7,706 nt of DNA from Bryobacteraceae bacterium (GTDB lineage: Bacteria > Acidobacteriota > Terriglobia > Bryobacterales > Bryobacteraceae). Position numbers and translations under genes: made by a program. The first letter of the stretch is position 1; every line of letters starts with the position of its first letter. Positions 6,397 through 7,706 of this stretch are shown one piece after another. The notes under the pieces are model-generated. The model did not search any database and was not told the DNA's origin. It saw only the letters and a list, made by a program, of their open reading frames with translations. The stretch lies in NCBI GenBank assembly GCA_947456995.1, contig CANGVB010000154.1:1-7706 (forward strand), written 5' to 3'.

Positions 6397-7647
6397 ATGC
6401 TGCTGCCCCTTCTTCTGCTGGCCGTGGTTCCCGATGCCGCCAAAATCGTCGAAACTCGCTGCCTCGGCTGCCACCAACAAGGCGGAATCGCTCCCATGGC
6501 CTTCGATTCCTCCCAGGCCATTCGCCCCTGGGCCAAAGCAATGCAGAAATCCATCCTCAAGGGCTCAATGCCCCCCTGGCACGCTGACCAGGCCTCCTCC
6601 CAGCACCTCGCAGGCGTCCGCGCTCTCGACCCAGCCGAAAAAAGCACCCTCCTCGATTGGCTCGCCGCCGGTGCCCCCGCCCCCGAACCTTTCCACCTAA
6701 AGCCCCAGAAAGCGCCAACAGGTTGGCAAATCGGTAAACCAGACCTCCTCCTGCGCATCCCGGCCTTCCCCGTCCCAGCCAGCGGAACCCTTCAGTACAC
6801 CTTCCTCGTCTCCAAACTCAACCTCGACAAAGATCAGTGGATCTCTGCCGCTGAATGGAAAATCGACCAAGCACAGGTCGTCCACCACATCAACGCCTTC
6901 GTCCGGCCTCCCGGCTCCAGCTACGTCAAGGACGCCCCCGCTGGCAAAATGTACGTCGCCTCCCGGGACGAACGTGCCGCCCGCCGCACCGGCGAGCGCG
7001 AAATCGACCGCCGCGAACTCCTTCTCGGCTACGAACCCGGCTACGTCCCACAGCCCTGGGGAGACGGTCGCGCCAAGCTCATCAAAGCCGGTTCCGATAT
7101 GGTTTTTGAAATTCACTACACCGCCAACGGCAAAGCTGCGGTCGATTCTTCCGAACTTGGAATCTACTTTTCCAAAAAACCACCCCGCGAACGCGTCCTC
7201 ACCATCTCACCGGCCGACTCCAACCTCGAAATCCCGCCCGGCGAACCCAACTACAAATCAAACGTCACAGCAACGCTGCTCGACGACGCAAAACTCGTCA
7301 GCCTCCAGCCCCACATGCACCTGCGCGGCAAAGCCTACAAAATCGAACTGGAATCCCCCAAAACCACCCTCTTGAACGTCCCTGCCTACGACTTCAACTG
7401 GCAAACCACCTACTTCTTGAAGGATCCGCTCCCGCTCAAGAAAGGCACCGTTATCTCCTGCACCGCCTGGTTCGACAACTCCCCTAACAACCGCTTCAAT
7501 CCAGACCCCACAAAGACCATCACCTGGGGCGACCAAAGCTGGGAAGAAATGAACGTCGGCTTCATGGAGATCGCGATCCCAGCCACCGCCGACCCCGACA
7601 TCGTCAAGCTCAGCGGTACCACCCGTCCCGCCGGCGGCCGTCAGTAG
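6397..7647 (+). CDS. Exported heme-c / copper type II monooxygenase-like fusion protein (PHM/DBM-like fold)
   Basis: The product has 416 residues. A short hydrophobic leader (MLLPLLLLAVV) precedes a single heme-c site, CLGCH at 22-26, then GIAPM (30-34), RPWAKAM (43-49) and the GSMPPW motif (56-61); Met58 or Met34 may be the sixth heme ligand. From about residue 110 the chain resembles the two-domain copper core of peptidylglycine and dopamine beta-monooxygenases. His163-His164 (VVHHINAF) and His240 (FEIHY) match the CuH ligands; His306 and His308 (LQPHMHLRGK) and Met385 (SWEEM) match the CuM ligands. IPPGE (279-283) is also shared. Ligand spacing (76, 66 and 77 residues) is close to rat PHM. 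A periplasmic copper oxygenase with heme as electron relay is inferred; the substrate is unknown. Proteins of this layout are common in Acidobacteriota but uncharacterised as far as I know. An in-frame TGA at 6382-6384 fixes the start at 6397, which has no Shine-Dalgarno sequence. Confidence 0.9.
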   Translation: MLLPLLLLAVVPDAAKIVETRCLGCHQQGGIAPMAFDSSQAIRPWAKAMQKSILKGSMPPWHADQASSQHLAGVRALDPAEKSTLLDWLAAGAPAPEPFHLKPQKAPTGWQIGKPDLLLRIPAFPVPASGTLQYTFLVSKLNLDKDQWISAAEWKIDQAQVVHHINAFVRPPGSSYVKDAPAGKMYVASRDERAARRTGEREIDRRELLLGYEPGYVPQPWGDGRAKLIKAGSDMVFEIHYTANGKAAVDSSELGIYFSKKPPRERVLTISPADSNLEIPPGEPNYKSNVTATLLDDAKLVSLQPHMHLRGKAYKIELESPKTTLLNVPAYDFNWQTTYFLKDPLPLKKGTVISCTAWFDNSPNNRFNPDPTKTITWGDQSWEEMNVGFMEIAIPATADPDIVKLSGTTRPAGGRQ

Positions 7648-7706
7648 CCGCCTAACACCTTCAGGAAATCCGCAACTTCTTCCATGTGCCGAATCGCATT
7701 CTGCAC
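7641..7706 (-). CDS. C-terminal end of an unidentified protein, cut by window edge
   Basis: The minus strand is open from the right edge to a TGA (complement of 7643-7641), giving 21 residues that end MEEVADFLKVLGGY. The stretch has a helical, amphipathic look and ordinary codon choice, as expected for the end of a real protein. No antisense or terminator feature explains it otherwise. The product is not recognised. It is convergent with the heme-copper protein gene, and the two coding regions overlap by 7 bp at their 3' ends. Because only 22 codons are visible, a chance open frame cannot be excluded. Confidence 0.5.
   Translation of the reverse strand: MQNAIRHMEEVADFLKVLGGY

Noticed and set aside
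6697..7116. Minus-strand open frame opposite the heme-copper protein gene
   Set aside because: Antisense to conserved copper-ligand regions, with no independent evidence for coding.

Overview
The window looks like chromosomal DNA from an Acidobacteriota species of the Solibacter/Bryobacter type. Three things point there. A secreted protein ends in the domain known as the 'Solibacter uncharacterized C-terminal domain' (TIGR03437). A large Oar-like TonB-dependent receptor carries an N-terminal carboxypeptidase-regulatory domain and the motif set common in that phylum. Two c-type cytochrome-domain proteins belong to families that are abundant there. All of this is family recognition by eye, not database matching.

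Layout from left to right. Positions 1-358 (minus strand, cut by the window edge) hold the N-terminus of an exported protein with a CxxCH heme site, probably the start of a PSCyt1/DUF1587-DUF1592-type protein. A short divergent intergenic region follows, with a perfect 7-bp dyad at 368-388. Positions 447-2747 (plus) encode a 766-residue secreted, cysteine-free, multi-domain beta protein: two BACON-like repeats, TIG/IPT-like segments, Ig-like (He_PIG) segments and the TIGR03437 C-terminus. Its stop codon lies in the first of three exact 13-bp tandem repeats (2735-2773), followed at once by a hairpin terminator (2778-2799) that can serve both strands. Convergent to it, 2824-6249 (minus) encodes an intact 1141-residue TonB-dependent receptor. 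A 147-bp divergent region separates this from 6397-7647 (plus), a 416-residue protein that joins an N-terminal heme-c motif to a peptidylglycine/dopamine-monooxygenase-like copper fold with all six expected copper ligands. The last 66 bases appear to be the C-terminus of a further minus-strand gene, overlapping the monooxygenase tail to tail by 7 bp.

No two neighbouring genes share a strand, so no operon is visible; all intact genes are separate transcription units in divergent or convergent pairs. All four genes with visible N-termini encode exported products (outer membrane, periplasm or cell surface). Functional cooperation is plausible but not shown by the sequence. The strongest candidate for undescribed biochemistry is the heme-copper fusion at 6397-7647. 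No RNA genes, insertion sequences or CRISPR arrays were seen.
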